Part shown: positions 1 to 5,830 of the stretch, piece by piece
How the letters are laid out: each line of letters begins with the position of its first letter
Position numbering within the stretch: position 1 is the stretch's first letter
From: Nanosynbacter sp.
GTDB taxonomy: Bacteria; Patescibacteriota; Saccharimonadia; Saccharimonadales; Saccharimonadaceae
DNA: 6,717 bases
Reading direction: 5' to 3'
Assembly: GCA_029975625.1 (NCBI GenBank)
Contig: JARKOR010000160.1
Location: 1 to 6,717 of the forward strand
Position numbers and translations under genes: made by a program
Notes under the pieces: model-generated
What the model was told of the DNA's origin: nothing
Database searches by the model: none
What the model saw: the letters and a program-made list of their open reading frames with translations, nothing else

Positions 1-23
1 TGCTTAATGTTCAAATCTTCCAT
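1..23 (-). CDS. 5' end of an unidentified gene leaving the window
   Basis: Only the first seven codons and part of an eighth are present: Met-Glu-Asp-Leu-Asn-Ile-Lys, reading leftward from the ATG at 23-21. The start is supported by an AGGAG at 33-29 with a 5-base spacer, the only clear Shine-Dalgarno in this window, and by an extended -10 (TGATATAAT, 54-46) just upstream. The product cannot be named from so few residues. The transcript leader would be only about 16-22 nt. A second ATG at 40-38 could open a 9-codon reading frame that overlaps this start in another frame. Confidence 0.55.
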
Positions 24-45
24 AATTTCTCCTTTTTCATCTCTT

Positions 46-74
46 ATTATATCATTTTTACTCATTGATATGAA
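46..74 (-). promoter_or_regulatory. promoter for the left-edge gene
   Basis: On the minus strand an extended -10, TGATATAAT, occupies 54-46. A weak -35 (TTCATA, 74-69) lies 17 bases upstream of the hexamer. Transcription would start near 40, giving a leader of roughly 20 nt that contains the AGGAG. The promoter begins right after the terminator of the preceding pilin gene, so the left-edge gene is probably an independent unit. Confidence 0.6.
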
Positions 75-97
75 AAACTCCGACCTTTTTGGCCGGA
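73..97 (-). terminator. intrinsic terminator of the first pilin gene
   Basis: Read on the minus strand, TCCGGCC (97-91) and GGTCGGA (85-79) form a 7-bp stem, with one G-U pair, around an AAAAA loop. The stem is followed by G and then TTTTT (77-73). On the plus strand the same stem has an A-C mismatch, so the minus orientation is the better fold. It lies about 45 bases after the stop codon of the pilin at 143-721. Confidence 0.75.
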
Positions 98-142
98 ATC
101 ATTACTCTACCCTTTCATTATAGCACACATGGCATACAAAAT

Positions 143-721
143 TCAAGAGTGCGCCGGTCCAGAAATAGAAATCACGCACTCTGTTTTATCAGGACTAGCA
201 ACATAAGAAGTGAATCCGTCGGTTGAAGTGACTAAAACCGAAGAAACGTCAGTTCGTTTCATTACACCTTGCACCGCGCACTGTTGTTCCTTACCCGAAA
301 GATAATATCGCAGAACTGCAGGCTGAGAGACGCCATCAAATGTGGTCGGGGCACTATAACCATAGGTTATTCCATACCAACGGCTACCCTCAACCGGTAC
401 ACTCTTTGGCAGTGTGCCTACGGTTGCCATAATAGTATTAAACGTTGAATTGGAAGAAATTATCGAGTCAGAGTTTAAGTCCACCTGACAACCTGAGTCC
501 ACCGTAATGCAAGCATTATACTTCGACGGATACGTCCCATTTGCCGCTATATACGCCTCTATCATCTTGAGTGATTGACTTGCAGCGTTTATGATAGCGG
601 TATTCTTAGCTCTTTGTTGTATGTTCGTGTAGGCTGCAATGGATATTGCAGCGAGGATTGCTATAACGACAATGACTATAAGTAATTCTACTATGGTGAA
701 ACCTTGAGCTTTTTTATTCAT
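143..721 (-). CDS. type IV prepilin (pilin-like protein 1)
   Basis: A 192-residue type IV prepilin. The short basic leader MNKKAQG ends in Gly7, followed by Phe8, so prepilin peptidase should cut after Gly7. The conserved Glu falls at residue 12, which is position 5 of the mature protein. A long hydrophobic helix (about 8-30) is followed by the AYTNIQQRA segment common in pilins of candidate-phyla bacteria. The rest is a soluble globular head with four cysteines (71, 78, 148, 182) that could form two disulfides outside the cell. It would be a subunit or minor component of a type IV pilus or pseudopilus. The head gives no clue to major versus minor status. It follows a related pilin gene at 789-1361 with 67 bp between them, has its own promoter, and ends in a TGA stop, which argues for the standard genetic code. 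The ATG at 721 has no Shine-Dalgarno and lies almost on the -10, so the mRNA is probably leaderless. Confidence 0.93.
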   Translation of the reverse strand: MNKKAQGFTIVELLIVIVVIAILAAISIAAYTNIQQRAKNTAIINAASQSLKMIEAYIAANGTYPSKYNACITVDSGCQVDLNSDSIISSNSTFNTIMATVGTLPKSVPVEGSRWYGITYGYSAPTTFDGVSQPAVLRYYLSGKEQQCAVQGVMKRTDVSSVLVTSTDGFTSYVASPDKTECVISISGPAHS

Positions 722-724
722 GTA

Positions 725-753
725 TTCATACTACCCCCCGAGGTTGGTGTCAA
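725..753 (-). promoter_or_regulatory. promoter of pilin gene 1
   Basis: A perfect -35, TTGACA (753-748), is followed by a 17-base spacer and TATGAA (730-725) on the minus strand. Only three bases separate that hexamer from the ATG at 721. An alternative -10, TAGTAT (733-728), would be six bases from the ATG but gives only a 14-base spacer. Either choice puts the transcription start at or next to the start codon. A G run (740-735 on the plus strand, as C) is the only purine-rich stretch and sits too far upstream to be a good ribosome site. Confidence 0.6.
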
Positions 754-788
754 GAGAATTGAGGTGAGAAGATGTGAATTGCAACTTT

Positions 789-1361
789 TTATAATTGCAC
801 AATTTTTGCGGCACGCATGCCCCATAGCGTAACGATATTACTTGACGTGGACATGCCACAGCTAGTCATTAGATTGGAGAGATTTGAAGTATCCTCAGCT
901 GTGGGTTCACGAAGCGTCCAGTAGAGAATGTACTTTCCATCGCCGCCGCATGGATATATCATCATCGCTCTTGCGCCATTGGAACTACCACCAAAGTAAA
1001 TATTTGCCGGTAGATTCTTTACGAAGTCGGTCGGTAGATAACCGGCCGAACGCAGTATATTCTCGGTTGTACATAAATAATTCCCCGACCCCACAAAACC
1101 ACTTCCCCCACCATCGACGCAGTTTCCACTAGAAATGGCCGCTGTCGATCCAGAATTGCCCTTCAGTGTTCGCTCGCTTGTATCCACAGACCAAACCCTT
1201 AATGCCCTTTCAAACTTCGCCGCCGCGTCTTTTGTCCGTGTGTCATAGGCGCGATTTTGGATGTTTGTGTACGCCACCATCGAGATAGCAGCCAAGATAG
1301 CGATTACCACAATAACTATGAGCAGTTCTACTATAGTGAAGCCTCGGGTGTTTTGTCCCAT
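789..1361 (-). CDS. type IV prepilin (pilin-like protein 2)
   Basis: A 190-residue type IV prepilin related to its neighbour at 143-721. The leader MGQNTRG ends at Gly7 and is followed by Phe8, with the conserved Glu at residue 12 and a hydrophobic helix to about residue 30, then AYTNIQNRA. Within residues 7-41 the two pilins differ at only about five positions, while their heads are unrelated at sight. This head is rich in Gly and Ser (about 69-95) and has four cysteines (81, 97, 138, 168), again enough for two disulfides. The different heads suggest distinct roles in one pilus, such as major and minor subunits; this is inference. It is upstream of pilin 1 on the same strand with no terminator visible between them, so some readthrough is possible. 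The ATG at 1361 has no Shine-Dalgarno and lies six bases after a candidate -10. Confidence 0.93.
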   Translation of the reverse strand: MGQNTRGFTIVELLIVIVVIAILAAISMVAYTNIQNRAYDTRTKDAAAKFERALRVWSVDTSERTLKGNSGSTAAISSGNCVDGGGSGFVGSGNYLCTTENILRSAGYLPTDFVKNLPANIYFGGSSNGARAMMIYPCGGDGKYILYWTLREPTAEDTSNLSNLMTSCGMSTSSNIVTLWGMRAAKIVQL

Positions 1362-1367
1362 AGCTTT

Positions 1368-1396
1368 AGCACAATCGTCTACCGAGTCCGTGTCAA
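1368..1396 (-). promoter_or_regulatory. promoter of pilin gene 2
   Basis: On the minus strand a perfect -35, TTGACA (1396-1391), is followed 17 bases later by TGTGCT (1373-1368), a weak -10. Six bases (AAAGCT) then lead to the ATG at 1361. The weak -10 is accepted because of the perfect -35, the ideal spacer, and the same six-base distance to ATG seen at other genes here. The -35 overlaps the -35 of the tRNA-Pro promoter on the other strand. Confidence 0.5.
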
Positions 1397-1418
1397 GGAA
1401 AGTAAAAAGTTGTATACT
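1390..1418 (+). promoter_or_regulatory. promoter of tRNA-Pro
   Basis: GTGTCA (1390-1395, four of six matches to TTGACA), a 17-base spacer, and TATACT (1413-1418, five of six). The -10 ends 11 bases before the mature tRNA 5' end, a normal distance for a short 5' leader removed by RNase P. It overlaps the pilin 2 promoter at the -35. Confidence 0.65.
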
Positions 1419-1420
1419 AG

Positions 1421-1506
1421 AAAAAGCGTCGGGGTGTGGCGCAGTTTGGTAGCGCGCACCGTTCGGGACGGTGAGGTCGTCCGTTCAAATCGGATCACCC
1501 CGACCA
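1421..1506 (-). terminator. possible terminator formed by the antisense of tRNA-Pro
   Basis: The nuclease mRNA, reading leftward past its stop at 1513-1511, enters the complement of tRNA-Pro. The complement of the acceptor helix gives a 9-bp stem, GTCGGGGTG with CACCCCGAC, plus inner hairpins, and is followed by GC and TTTTT (1425-1421). No other terminator is seen for this gene. This is a structural inference; the long, branched loop is unusual for an intrinsic terminator. Confidence 0.35.
1430..1506 (+). tRNA. tRNA-Pro (anticodon CGG)
   Basis: A complete 77-base cloverleaf with encoded CCA. The acceptor stem is CGGGGTG (1430-1436) paired with CACCCCG (1496-1502), with discriminator A1503. 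The D stem is GCGC (1439-1442) with GCGC (1452-1455), enclosing the invariant GG. The anticodon stem CACCG/CGGTG encloses loop TTCGGGA, giving anticodon CGG at 1464-1466, which reads the proline codon CCG. The T arm has the TTCAAAT loop. The C1-G72 pair and A73 are typical bacterial tRNA-Pro identity elements. The acceptor helix can extend by two more pairs in the precursor (1428-1429 with 1503-1504). No intrinsic terminator is seen downstream. The next gene is convergent and its stop codon is 4 bp away. Confidence 0.98.
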
Positions 1507-1510
1507 TGGT

Positions 1511-2203
1511 TTATATTGGACGGCATTGGCCGAGAATTCGTGAAATAGCATCCTTTTCCGCCGTCGTCACCCAAAGGTGATATTTTTTCTTAACGGCAAC
1601 CTGGCGAGCAACATATTGGCAGCGAAAAGCTTTGTTCGGCGGCAACCAAGTGGCGGCATCACCATCACTTTTCTGTTGATTTGCCGAGCCGTCGACCGCC
1701 AGGAGATTCAGCGGGTCGTTAGCAAACGTCACTCGCTCATCCCTGCTTAGACCTTGCGCACCTTTCTGCCAAGCGTCACTGAGCGCCACGACATGGTCGA
1801 TCTGAACGGCGCTGCTATTTGTTCCGCGCTCAAATGAGATCACGGTACCAGTGTACGGATCGTTCAAGATACCTTTTTGGACCCTGCATTCATCATCAAT
1901 CGCCGTCTCCGTCATGTCCCGAGCCAATATGCTATTTCTTGTGTCACAAAGTCCTTGTTTCTCCCACCCATCACCGAACTCGGACCGAGCATATCCAGTT
2001 TTTGGCGCTCGCCCCTTGACTTCAAGAGCATCGAGGGCTTCCGTTGCCGTCTGCTCACCGAAATATTGCTGCTCGAGCTGCGAAGAAAGTACTGTTGGCT
2101 GAACCTGAGTTTGCTCTTGAGAAGCCCAAACCGCCACGCCCATCAATATCGTCACAAGAAGCGCCATAGTTTGCCGACGTACAAGTTTCTGTTTTACGCT
2201 CAT
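1511..2203 (-). CDS. exported HNH-family nuclease (DUF1524 / GmrSD C-terminal-like)
   Basis: A 230-residue protein with a basic N-terminus (Lys4-Arg10), a hydrophobic segment (about 13-26) and a possible signal peptidase site after Ala27, so it should be secreted or membrane-anchored. The C-terminal half carries the His-Me finger pattern of the DUF1524/HNH family: VQIDHVVAL with Asp136-His137 as the likely catalytic core, then NDPLNLL (162-168) and NQQKSD (175-180), whose Asn166 and Lys/Asp residues fit the second half of the motif. Four cysteines (86, 106, 195, 227) could form two disulfides, consistent with an extracytoplasmic place. The likely role is cutting DNA outside the cell, for defence, nutrient gain or processing before uptake; the substrate is not shown by the sequence. 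A DUF1524 domain alone also occurs in restriction enzymes, but the signal peptide and lack of partners argue against that here. Start 2203 is favoured by an extended -10 six bases upstream; Met13 is the alternative but would lose the basic part of the signal. Confidence 0.86.
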   Translation of the reverse strand: MSVKQKLVRRQTMALLVTILMGVAVWASQEQTQVQPTVLSSQLEQQYFGEQTATEALDALEVKGRAPKTGYARSEFGDGWEKQGLCDTRNSILARDMTETAIDDECRVQKGILNDPYTGTVISFERGTNSSAVQIDHVVALSDAWQKGAQGLSRDERVTFANDPLNLLAVDGSANQQKSDGDAATWLPPNKAFRCQYVARQVAVKKKYHLWVTTAEKDAISRILGQCRPI

Positions 2204-2209
2204 ACCTTT

Positions 2210-2218
2210 ATTATATCA
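2210..2218 (-). promoter_or_regulatory. extended -10 of the HNH nuclease gene
   Basis: Minus-strand TGATATAAT: a perfect TATAAT (2215-2210) with the TGn extension (2218-2216). Six bases, AAAGGT, separate it from the ATG at 2203. No good -35 is visible 17 bases upstream, which extended -10 promoters tolerate. The GG next to the ATG is too close to act as a Shine-Dalgarno. Confidence 0.7.
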
Positions 2219-2231
2219 GGGCTATTATTCG

Positions 2232-2240
2232 TGCTACACT
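2232..2240 (+). promoter_or_regulatory. extended -10 of the M1 aminopeptidase gene
   Basis: TGCTACACT: TACACT (2235-2240) with the TGn extension. Six bases, AGATTT, lead to the ATG at 2247, so the transcript should begin at or beside the start codon. There is no convincing -35 and no Shine-Dalgarno. It is divergent from the nuclease promoter; both fit in the 43 bp between the two start codons. Confidence 0.7.
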
Positions 2241-2246
2241 AGATTT

Positions 2247-4751
2247 ATGACAACAGTTCCACGACTTATTAATTCTTTCATACCAACACATTACTCGCTC
2301 GCCATCGACCTTTCGCACGCAAAAGAGCGAATATTTCGGGGCACAGTGAATATTGATGGAGAAATGCCAACAGGGGTAAACCAAATATTACTCCACACAA
2401 AAGACCTGACTATTGAATCGGTGACAGTTGATGGTTCGTCCGTACCTTTTACGCATGGCGAATTTGACGGGTTAGCCCTCGGAGGTGACACATTACAGCC
2501 CGGCGAGCATGCCATTACGATTGTTTTCTCTGGCTCCATTACAGATGCTATGCATGGATTGTATCCGTGTTATTATGAGCACGAAGGCGTAAAAAAGGAG
2601 CTTTTCGCCACCCAGTTCGAGAGCCATCACGCTCGCGAAGTTTTTCCGTGCATCGACGAGCCCGAGGCAAAAGCCACATATGACGTAACATTAACTACCG
2701 AACCAGGAGTTGTCGTTCTCGGAAACCAACCTATCAAGAGCCAATCGACTAAAGACGGATCTCTCGTAACTACGTTCGAAACCACCCCGCGCATGAGCAG
2801 CTATTTGCTCGCCTGGGTCGTGGGTGAACTGCACCGTAAAACCACTATGACGAAGGACGGCGTTGAAGTAAGTGTTTGGGCGACGCCGGCGCAACGACCA
2901 GAAGCGCTGGATTTTCCTCTCGAACATGCCGTCAAATCCATTGAGTTTTTCAATGAATATTTTGGTGTTCCCTATCCGTTGCCAAAGAGCGACCATGTCG
3001 CGCTACCGGACTTTTCGTCGGGCGCAATGGAAAACTGGGGACTTATTACGTACCGTGAAATCGCCCTGCTCGCCGACCCGGCAACAACAACCGTGGCGAG
3101 TAAGCAGTACATCGCGACGGTTATTTCGCATGAATTAAGCCACCAATGGTTTGGTAATTTAGTGACAATGAAATGGTGGAACAATCTCTGGCTTAACGAG
3201 AGTTTTGCGACGCTCATGGAATATATCGCGGTCGATGCAATCCATCCGGAATGGAACATCTGGCTCGATTTTGCCACGAACGAAAGCATTCTAGCGCTTC
3301 GGCGCGACGCAATTGACGGAGTGCAGCCTGTGCAGGTCGAGGTTAATCACCCCGACGAAATATCCAGTCTGTTTGACGGAGCGATTGTGTATGCTAAAGG
3401 AGCGCGGCTCATGCGCATGTGCCAGCAATTTATCGGAAACGACGCATTTAGAAAAGGTCTGAGAGGTTACTTTAACGAGTTTGCTTATACAAATACGGAG
3501 GCCGATAACCTGTGGCAACACTTGTCAACGGCAAGCGGACAAGATATTGGCAGCCTGATGAATACGTGGATTTCACAAAGCGGCTATCCTGTCGTGCGCG
3601 TCGAACCTGACACATTGACGCAAGAGCAATTTTTCATTGGCGCGCACGAGCCGTCAGATAGGCTTTGGCCGATTCCGCTTGACGCCAAAAGCGCCGCTGT
3701 CCCGAAATTACTCGCGACACGCGAAGTAACTGTGCCTATTGCGAATGATGAGCGGCTCAATATCCACAACTCTAGTCATTTTATTACCTACTATCCACCC
3801 GACCACCTCGCCCGGCTGCTCGCTGAGCTTCCTAAATTTGACGAGATTGGTCGCTTGCAGCTACTCCACGAGCAAACGCTCCTCATTCGCGGCCGAATTG
3901 CGCCAAGCGCAAGCCTGATTGGTCTGCTTCAGGCGTACCAGGCCGAAACGGCCGAAAGCGTATGGGATATTATGGCTCTCGCATTTGGTGAATTAAAGAA
4001 GTTCGTCGAACAGAGCGAGGATGCTGAGAAAAAACTAAAGGACTTTGCCACTACATTGGCACGCCCACTTTTCGAACGACTTGGTTGGAGCATTCAAGAC
4101 GGTGAATCAGAAAATGAAACGAAGTTACGCGCCCTTATTCTTGGCATGATGATGTACGGCGATGACGAAGCGGTGCTAGCGCGCTGTGATGAGTTGTTCG
4201 CCGAAGGTCTTGAAGCAATCGATCCGGAAATTCGCTCGCTCGTTATTAGCTCCGTCATAAAACAAAGGGAAGACACGGAGATAATCGCCGACATGTTAGA
4301 GCAATACCGCGGCACGCAATCCGCCGATTTACGCGCAGACATTTGCGCCGGGCTGACGAGTGTGCGCGGCCGAGAACAGATTGAGCTACTCTTAACTTCC
4401 TTTACGGACTCATCCGTCATCCGCCCGCAAGATCTCTTCCGTTGGTTCGCTTACCTCATACGCAACCGCTACGCCCGCGCGGCAACCTGGTCATGGATGG
4501 TGCAAAACTGGAGCTGGATTGAATCGACATTTGCCGGCGACAAAAGCTATGACGACTTTCCTCGCTACGCCGCCAGCGGCTTGGCCACGCGCGACCAGCT
4601 CGCCGAATATGTCGCGTTCTTCACTCCAAAACGCAACGTTCCCGCCCTCACTCGAGTCATAGACCTCGGTATCAAAGAACTCCAAGCGCGCGTCGAACTG
4701 ATCGAAGCCGACGGCCCAAGCGTGAGAGAAACACTCATATCATTACAGTAG
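2247..4751 (+). CDS. M1 family aminopeptidase (zinc metallopeptidase)
   Basis: An 834-residue M1 aminopeptidase, near the usual length of the family, which removes single N-terminal residues from peptides. The exopeptidase motif GAMEN is at 259-263. The zinc site HELSH is at 295-299, with the third ligand Glu318 in NESF 18 residues on; Glu296 is the catalytic base. Tyr382 in VYAKGARLM matches the transition-state tyrosine. TQFESHHAR (122-130) is the N-terminal substrate-binding segment. The order is N-terminal beta domain (to about 190), thermolysin-like catalytic domain (about 191-440), small beta domain, and a helical C-terminal domain to the end, like the PepN/ERAP group. There is no signal peptide, so it should act in the cytoplasm, finishing peptide breakdown for an organism that probably imports amino acids or peptides. 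It is the only protein gene on the plus strand here and is transcribed alone. It ends in TAG one base before the convergent RNase HII fusion gene. Confidence 0.97.
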   Translation: MTTVPRLINSFIPTHYSLAIDLSHAKERIFRGTVNIDGEMPTGVNQILLHTKDLTIESVTVDGSSVPFTHGEFDGLALGGDTLQPGEHAITIVFSGSITDAMHGLYPCYYEHEGVKKELFATQFESHHAREVFPCIDEPEAKATYDVTLTTEPGVVVLGNQPIKSQSTKDGSLVTTFETTPRMSSYLLAWVVGELHRKTTMTKDGVEVSVWATPAQRPEALDFPLEHAVKSIEFFNEYFGVPYPLPKSDHVALPDFSSGAMENWGLITYREIALLADPATTTVASKQYIATVISHELSHQWFGNLVTMKWWNNLWLNESFATLMEYIAVDAIHPEWNIWLDFATNESILALRRDAIDGVQPVQVEVNHPDEISSLFDGAIVYAKGARLMRMCQQFIGNDAFRKGLRGYFNEFAYTNTEADNLWQHLSTASGQDIGSLMNTWISQSGYPVVRVEPDTLTQEQFFIGAHEPSDRLWPIPLDAKSAAVPKLLATREVTVPIANDERLNIHNSSHFITYYPPDHLARLLAELPKFDEIGRLQLLHEQTLLIRGRIAPSASLIGLLQAYQAETAESVWDIMALAFGELKKFVEQSEDAEKKLKDFATTLARPLFERLGWSIQDGESENETKLRALILGMMMYGDDEAVLARCDELFAEGLEAIDPEIRSLVISSVIKQREDTEIIADMLEQYRGTQSADLRADICAGLTSVRGREQIELLLTSFTDSSVIRPQDLFRWFAYLIRNRYARAATWSWMVQNWSWIESTFAGDKSYDDFPRYAASGLATRDQLAEYVAFFTPKRNVPALTRVIDLGIKELQARVELIEADGPSVRETLISLQ

Positions 4752-4752
4752 T

Positions 4753-5703
4753 CTAATCAAGCACCAGCCACTGTTCAACAGTGAAGTTTTTTCCAGTGAC
4801 TGAAGCGGCGGAGAGTTGGATTTGGGAAGTGATGTGATTGTTGAGGACGAAATATTCGGCCGCAAATTTCATTTGGCGAAGCTTTTCACGGGTGATTGCC
4901 GCAAAACCATCACCGTACTCGGCATTTTTGCGATATTTTACCTCCGTGAAGTAGACCGTATCGCCTTTTCTAGAGACAATATCTATCTCACACCAGCGTG
5001 TACGCCAATTTCGCTCAACAATAGTATGTCCGTTTTGCTCCAGCCACTCGCTAACGGCATGCTCTGCCTGATCGCCAATGGATTTCGTCGTTTTTCCCTT
5101 TCGCGTGTTGTTTTCATCGCAGCCCAGCGCCTGAGGCAAAGGGCGATATTTTGCAAGCGGCGCGAAACTAAGCCGATGCAGTGGCGTAACGCCAAGCGTC
5201 TCAATTGCCGCTCGATGTTTCGCCACTCCATACCCCACATGCGCGCCAAAACCATAGCCCGGATAAAGCGCGTCTTGTTCAGCCATAAACCAATCCCGCT
5301 CAACTTTGGCGAGAATCGACGCGGCGCTCACGCTCGGCACCAACAAATCAGCCTTTTTCATCAGTTGAACGTACTCGCCCTTCCCCGTTCCGGCCAAAAA
5401 ATTCACCGTTCCATCCAAAATAATCTCAGAATAGGGGACGTGTATTTGCTCAACAGCTCGACGAGTTGCCAACCGAAGCGCCCCGCTCATGCCGACCTCA
5501 TCAAGCTCGCGAGCACTGACCCACCCCGTCGCACAAGCCAAAGCCTGATCGCGAATGATCGGATATAGGGCCTCCCGCCGTTTCTTCGTTAGTTTTTTGC
5601 TATCAGTCAGCCCATCAATATGCGAACCACCCAACACAACCGCGCCCACCACCAACGGCCCTGCCCACGGCCCGCGACCAACCTCATCTATACCGAGTAT
5701 CAT
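4753..5703 (-). CDS. rnhB: ribonuclease HII fused to a YraN/UPF0102 nuclease-like domain
   Basis: A 316-residue two-domain protein. Residues 1 to about 190 are ribonuclease HII, which nicks RNA-DNA hybrids 5' of misincorporated ribonucleotides. DEVGRG (6-11) gives the acidic pair Asp6-Glu7, Asp97 lies in LDGT, and Asp119 precedes the SAASILAKV segment (126-134), so all four expected acidic residues are present. A basic linker (about 196-207) leads to a YraN/UPF0102 domain (about 208-290). It has GDQAEHA (210-216), RNWRTR (231-236), CEIDIV (238-243, where most members have GEID) and TEVKYR (253-258), the PD-(D/E)xK-like core seen in Holliday-junction resolvase relatives. rnhB and yraN-type genes are neighbours in many bacteria, so the fusion implies joint work on nucleic acid repair; the YraN function itself is not settled. 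The start at 5703 is firm because the catalytic motif begins at residue 6 and an extended -10 lies six bases before the ATG. Confidence 0.96.
   Translation of the reverse strand: MILGIDEVGRGPWAGPLVVGAVVLGGSHIDGLTDSKKLTKKRREALYPIIRDQALACATGWVSARELDEVGMSGALRLATRRAVEQIHVPYSEIILDGTVNFLAGTGKGEYVQLMKKADLLVPSVSAASILAKVERDWFMAEQDALYPGYGFGAHVGYGVAKHRAAIETLGVTPLHRLSFAPLAKYRPLPQALGCDENNTRKGKTTKSIGDQAEHAVSEWLEQNGHTIVERNWRTRWCEIDIVSRKGDTVYFTEVKYRKNAEYGDGFAAITREKLRQMKFAAEYFVLNNHITSQIQLSAASVTGKNFTVEQWLVLD
4769..4792 (+). terminator. intrinsic terminator of the M1 aminopeptidase gene
   Basis: CACTGT (4769-4774) and ACAGTG (4778-4783) form a 6-bp stem with a TCA loop, followed by AAG and TTTTTT (4787-4792). 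It starts 18 bases after the TAG stop. The sequence is also the last coding stretch of the opposite-strand RNase HII-YraN gene (residues around Phe307-Trp312), so one stretch seems to serve as terminator on one strand and coding sequence on the other. The stem is short, hence moderate confidence. Confidence 0.55.
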
Positions 5704-5709
5704 ACTTTT

Positions 5710-5718
5710 ACTATAGCA
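5710..5718 (-). promoter_or_regulatory. extended -10 of the RNase HII-YraN gene
   Basis: Minus-strand TGCTATAGT: TATAGT (5715-5710) with a TGC extension (5718-5716), then six bases, AAAAGT, and the ATG at 5703. It has the same design and the same six-base distance as the M1 and nuclease promoters. Upstream, TCTGCA 17 bases away is a poor -35. No Shine-Dalgarno is possible in the expected transcript. Confidence 0.7.
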
Positions 5719-5818
5719 GAATATATGGAGCGTGCAGAAAAAGATAGTACATCACTGTTTAATGCTTAACCCGGTCCGACGGTTTTCTCCAGAGGTTATT
5801 CCTTAAGCTGACCTACTT

Positions 5819-5828
5819 ACCTATAGGT
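5819..5828. repeat. 10-bp perfect palindrome
   Basis: ACCTATAGGT is a perfect palindrome just beyond the hairpin after the 188-residue gene. Short inverted repeats around it (CCTTAA at 5801-5806 with TTAAGG at 5828-5833; GCTTAA at 5764-5769 with TTAAGC at 5803-5808) make this spacer rich in dyads. It could be a protein-binding site, or chance. Confidence 0.35.
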
Positions 5829-5830
5829 TA

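Noticed and set aside
781..806. Repeat of TGCAATT near the end of pilin 2 (as AATTGCA/AATTGCA-like words)
   Set aside because: Two short AT-rich copies a few bases apart without hairpin or T run. Not a terminator or a meaningful repeat.
884..1580. Plus-strand open frames over pilin 2 and across tRNA-Pro
   Set aside because: One reads through the tRNA and others oppose a firm pilin gene; the products look random.
1511..2203. Reading the nuclease as part of a restriction or GmrSD-type defence system
   Set aside because: There is a signal peptide, no GmrS-like or ParB/DUF262 domain, and no methylase or partner gene in the window.
1819..2242. Nested plus-strand open frames opposite the nuclease
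   Set aside because: They oppose a gene with a signal peptide and HNH motifs, have low-complexity products, and have no promoter or ribosome site.
4816..5568. 250-codon plus-strand open frame
   Set aside because: It lies wholly inside the RNase HII-YraN gene on the other strand, which has full catalytic motifs. The product is rich in Arg, Ser and Ile with no family features, as expected of a shadow frame.
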